Positions 62,287 to 64,000 of a DNA stretch of 64,000 bases are shown piece after piece; the first letter of the stretch is position 1; every line of letters begins with the position of its first letter. The stretch comes from Jannaschia pagri (lineage in GTDB: Bacteria; Pseudomonadota; Alphaproteobacteria; Rhodobacterales; Rhodobacteraceae). Where the stretch lies: assembly GCF_019655435.1 (NCBI RefSeq), contig NZ_BPFH01000003.1:186001-250000 (forward strand), given 5' to 3'. Both the position numbers and the translations under genes were made by a program. The notes beneath the pieces were generated by a model that did not search any database, was not told the DNA's origin, and worked only from the letters and a program-made list of their open reading frames with translations.

Positions 62287-63312
62287 ATGAGCCGTCTGAT
62301 CCTGCACATCGGAACCCACAAGACGGCGACCACGTCGATTCAGAAGTATTTGAACCGCAATCGGGATGTTTTGGCCGAGCGCGGCATCTTCTATCCCAGC
62401 TACGATCTGATCGATCACCCGGTGCACTACGCGCACCAAGCGGCGGTAAACGCATTCTCAAATCAGAACGATGACATGACCCGCGATCAGGCCATCGCGT
62501 TCTTTGCCGCCGTTCGGGCGCGGCGGGCCGACCATGACATCACCATCCTCAGCGCAGAACCCCTTTACCGTCACCTGGATCAAGCCCCGGCGCAGCCGAT
62601 GCCCCAGGACCCAGAGGTGTACTGGGCGCGCCGTCGCTCCTACATCACTCAGATCGCCGAACAGGTTGGCGGGGCCGAAGTTGTCGTCGTCTTTCGCGAG
62701 CAGGCCGACTACGCCCATTCCCTTTACCAAGAACACGTGAAATCGACCCGGTATCACCACAATATGCAGGTCTTCCGGCAGCGGTTCTGGTTTCATTTCG
62801 ACTTCTTGGGCCAAGCCAAGGCCTGGGACGCCGTGTTCCCGGGCCTTCGCGCGCTCAGCTATGCCCACCTCTGCCGAGGCGCGGGCGTCGAAGAGAACTT
62901 CGCGGCGGCGCTTGATCTTAACCTGCCAGAGGGGTTGCCGACGGCGGGGCGTCAGAACGAGGGGATGCTACCAGATTTGGTAGTCCTAAAACGTTTGTTA
63001 CACCACACCTGCCATTCGCGGGATGACATCCGTCGCCGCATGGATCAGCTGGATCACGCCATCCGTCAACACCCGGACCTGTTGGGGATGTTGCGCGCCC
63101 GCACGTTGTATCGCGATGCCAAAGGGCGGCGGGCCTTTCACAGCAGATTTGCCGCAGCGAATGCGGAACTCACACAGACGTACATCACCAACGTCCCGGA
63201 GGGAGAGGAGGCCTTTCCGCTGCGGCCCCTCCCCAATGACATAAAATGGGGTGAGGTGATGCATCCCGACCTGGCGGATTTCCTGACGCGCCGCGTGCTG
63301 GACGCGGCCTGA
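62287..63312 (+). CDS. Sulfotransferase-like P-loop protein
   Basis: A 341-residue protein beginning MSRLILHIGTHKTATTSIQK; HIGTHKTATTS (residues 7-17) is the 5'-phosphosulfate loop form common in bacterial sulfotransferase-like proteins. VVVVFREQADYAHSLYQEHVK (about 134-154) has the Arg and Ser of the 3'-phosphate-binding segment. It is cytoplasmic by lack of a signal. It lies 100 bases after the glycosyltransferase-like gene and seven bases before the next GT gene, so it is probably co-transcribed. Together with 29606-30484 it suggests that a sugar product of this region is sulfated; the acceptor is not visible in sequence. Confidence 0.82.
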   Translation: MSRLILHIGTHKTATTSIQKYLNRNRDVLAERGIFYPSYDLIDHPVHYAHQAAVNAFSNQNDDMTRDQAIAFFAAVRARRADHDITILSAEPLYRHLDQAPAQPMPQDPEVYWARRRSYITQIAEQVGGAEVVVVFREQADYAHSLYQEHVKSTRYHHNMQVFRQRFWFHFDFLGQAKAWDAVFPGLRALSYAHLCRGAGVEENFAAALDLNLPEGLPTAGRQNEGMLPDLVVLKRLLHHTCHSRDDIRRRMDQLDHAIRQHPDLLGMLRARTLYRDAKGRRAFHSRFAAANAELTQTYITNVPEGEEAFPLRPLPNDIKWGEVMHPDLADFLTRRVLDAA

Positions 63313-63318
63313 TCGCCC

Positions 63319-64000
63319 ATGGCAGGGATCTTGCACCGCATCGCCGGTCTGTATGGTCGATACGTTCTGGCGCACGATCTGGTCTCGGGCCGCACCGGTC
63401 CATTGCGCAACGGCGCAGGCAAAACGCTCGGAGCTGTTGAGACCGCAGAGCGGGACAGTGGGCGGTTGCGCGTGGCCGGGAAGATGCATCCCGGAGAACC
63501 GCCCGTCGTCCGAGTGACGCTGGCCCACGGCGCGCGCAGTGTCTCCGTCGACCGACCAAGTGGTTTGGCCCCGGATCGGCCCTTTCGCTTTGATCTAGCC
63601 CTGCCGCACCTGCCCAGTGGCGCGTCCGAGGCCGAGCCCCATGGTCCGCGCATTCACTGGCAGGACAGTGCTGGCGACACAGCAGAGATGCCGCTGCGAT
63701 TTCCCGGGCCATTGACGGTTCGGGCGGGACATCTGGCTCAGTTCACGCGCGCGGTCCTCCGTCTGATCCCAGCGTTCTGGGGTTGGGCACGGACCGGAGA
63801 TCCGAGGTTCCGCGGTGCGGTCAAACGGGGCCTGGGCCTGGACAAGGCGGCGCGGTTCCAACCCCTTGATGCGCGGGTGCTCCCGGCCTCCGCTCCTCCT
63901 AGCCTAGCGGCTGAGACGGCGATCACCATCGTCTTACCGGTCTACAATGGGTTCGACTTGCTGGACGAATGCCTGACGCGGGTCATCCGCCACACGGATC
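63319..64000 (+). CDS. GT2 glycosyltransferase, 3' end outside window
   Basis: The frame is open from the ATG at 63319 to the edge, 227 codons. Residues 1-200 are strand-rich and Arg/Pro-rich, with a segment (RVAGKMHPGEPPVVRVTL, followed by RPFRFDLALPHLP) like the beta-sandwich modules in the leftward GT genes. From about residue 200, AITIVLPVYNGFDLLDECL opens a GT2 nucleotide-binding fold; the rest lies beyond the window. It starts seven bases after the sulfotransferase-like gene and is probably in the same operon. Confidence 0.8.
   Translation, partial: MAGILHRIAGLYGRYVLAHDLVSGRTGPLRNGAGKTLGAVETAERDSGRLRVAGKMHPGEPPVVRVTLAHGARSVSVDRPSGLAPDRPFRFDLALPHLPSGASEAEPHGPRIHWQDSAGDTAEMPLRFPGPLTVRAGHLAQFTRAVLRLIPAFWGWARTGDPRFRGAVKRGLGLDKAARFQPLDARVLPASAPPSLAAETAITIVLPVYNGFDLLDECLTRVIRHTD

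Overview
The window looks like chromosomal DNA of a high-GC aerobic anoxygenic phototroph of the Rhodobacterales (Roseobacter-type Alphaproteobacteria). The evidence is the gene content and order of a bacteriochlorophyll a and spheroidene-type carotenoid cluster: crtC and crtD read rightward, and crtE-crtF-bchC-bchX-bchY-bchZ-pufQ-pufB-pufA-pufL-pufM-pufC read leftward. A tetraheme pufC is present and no pufX was seen. I cannot name a genus.

Positions 1-14437 are one end of the photosynthesis gene cluster. The 3' part of idi (isoprenoid supply) converges on the crtEF-bchCXYZ-pufQBALMC superoperon. That operon is tightly packed with ATGA-type overlaps, has a pufA-pufL hairpin and closes with an intrinsic terminator at 957-994. 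Three TGT-N12-ACA palindromes (PpsR/CrtJ type) sit before bchC (one) and in the crtE/crtD divergent promoter (two). crtD and crtC overlap in different frames, and crtC has no ordinary start codon near the start of its homology. hslV follows at 14474-15025 without an adjacent hslU.

Positions 15284-29548 encode one 4754-residue protein, the most unusual object here. A vanadium-dependent haloperoxidase domain with a complete vanadate-binding residue set heads a very large secreted or adhesin-like chain. The chain has RTX calcium-binding repeats, Ig-like and CNA-B-like modules, an acidic linker, a helical insert, a thrombospondin-3-like segment, an LVIVD beta-propeller and three divergent superblocks of beta-helix-like repeats. 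A 12-bp hairpin ends two bases before its start codon, and a strong terminator follows the gene.

Positions 29606-38034 hold surface-carbohydrate genes: a sulfotransferase, a 1014-residue GT2 + GT-like + polysaccharide-pyruvyltransferase fusion, a 646-residue paralogue of its last two thirds, a SAM methyltransferase with a lysine/alanine-rich tail, and a UDP-glucuronate-4-epimerase-like enzyme. Positions 38200-50343 hold five leftward RTX protein genes in a row. Four share a C-terminal module of about 190 residues, and the first transcribed one has a matrixin-like HExxH protease domain. Positions 50428-64000 hold two divergent runs of large modular glycosyltransferases with another sulfotransferase-like gene; the last gene runs off the window.

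My inference is that the right three quarters is an accessory cell-surface/secretome region. It would supply a giant haloperoxidase-adhesin and several type I-secreted RTX proteins, together with enzymes for a sulfated, possibly pyruvylated and uronic-acid-containing polymer. No type I secretion transporter genes are present in the window.
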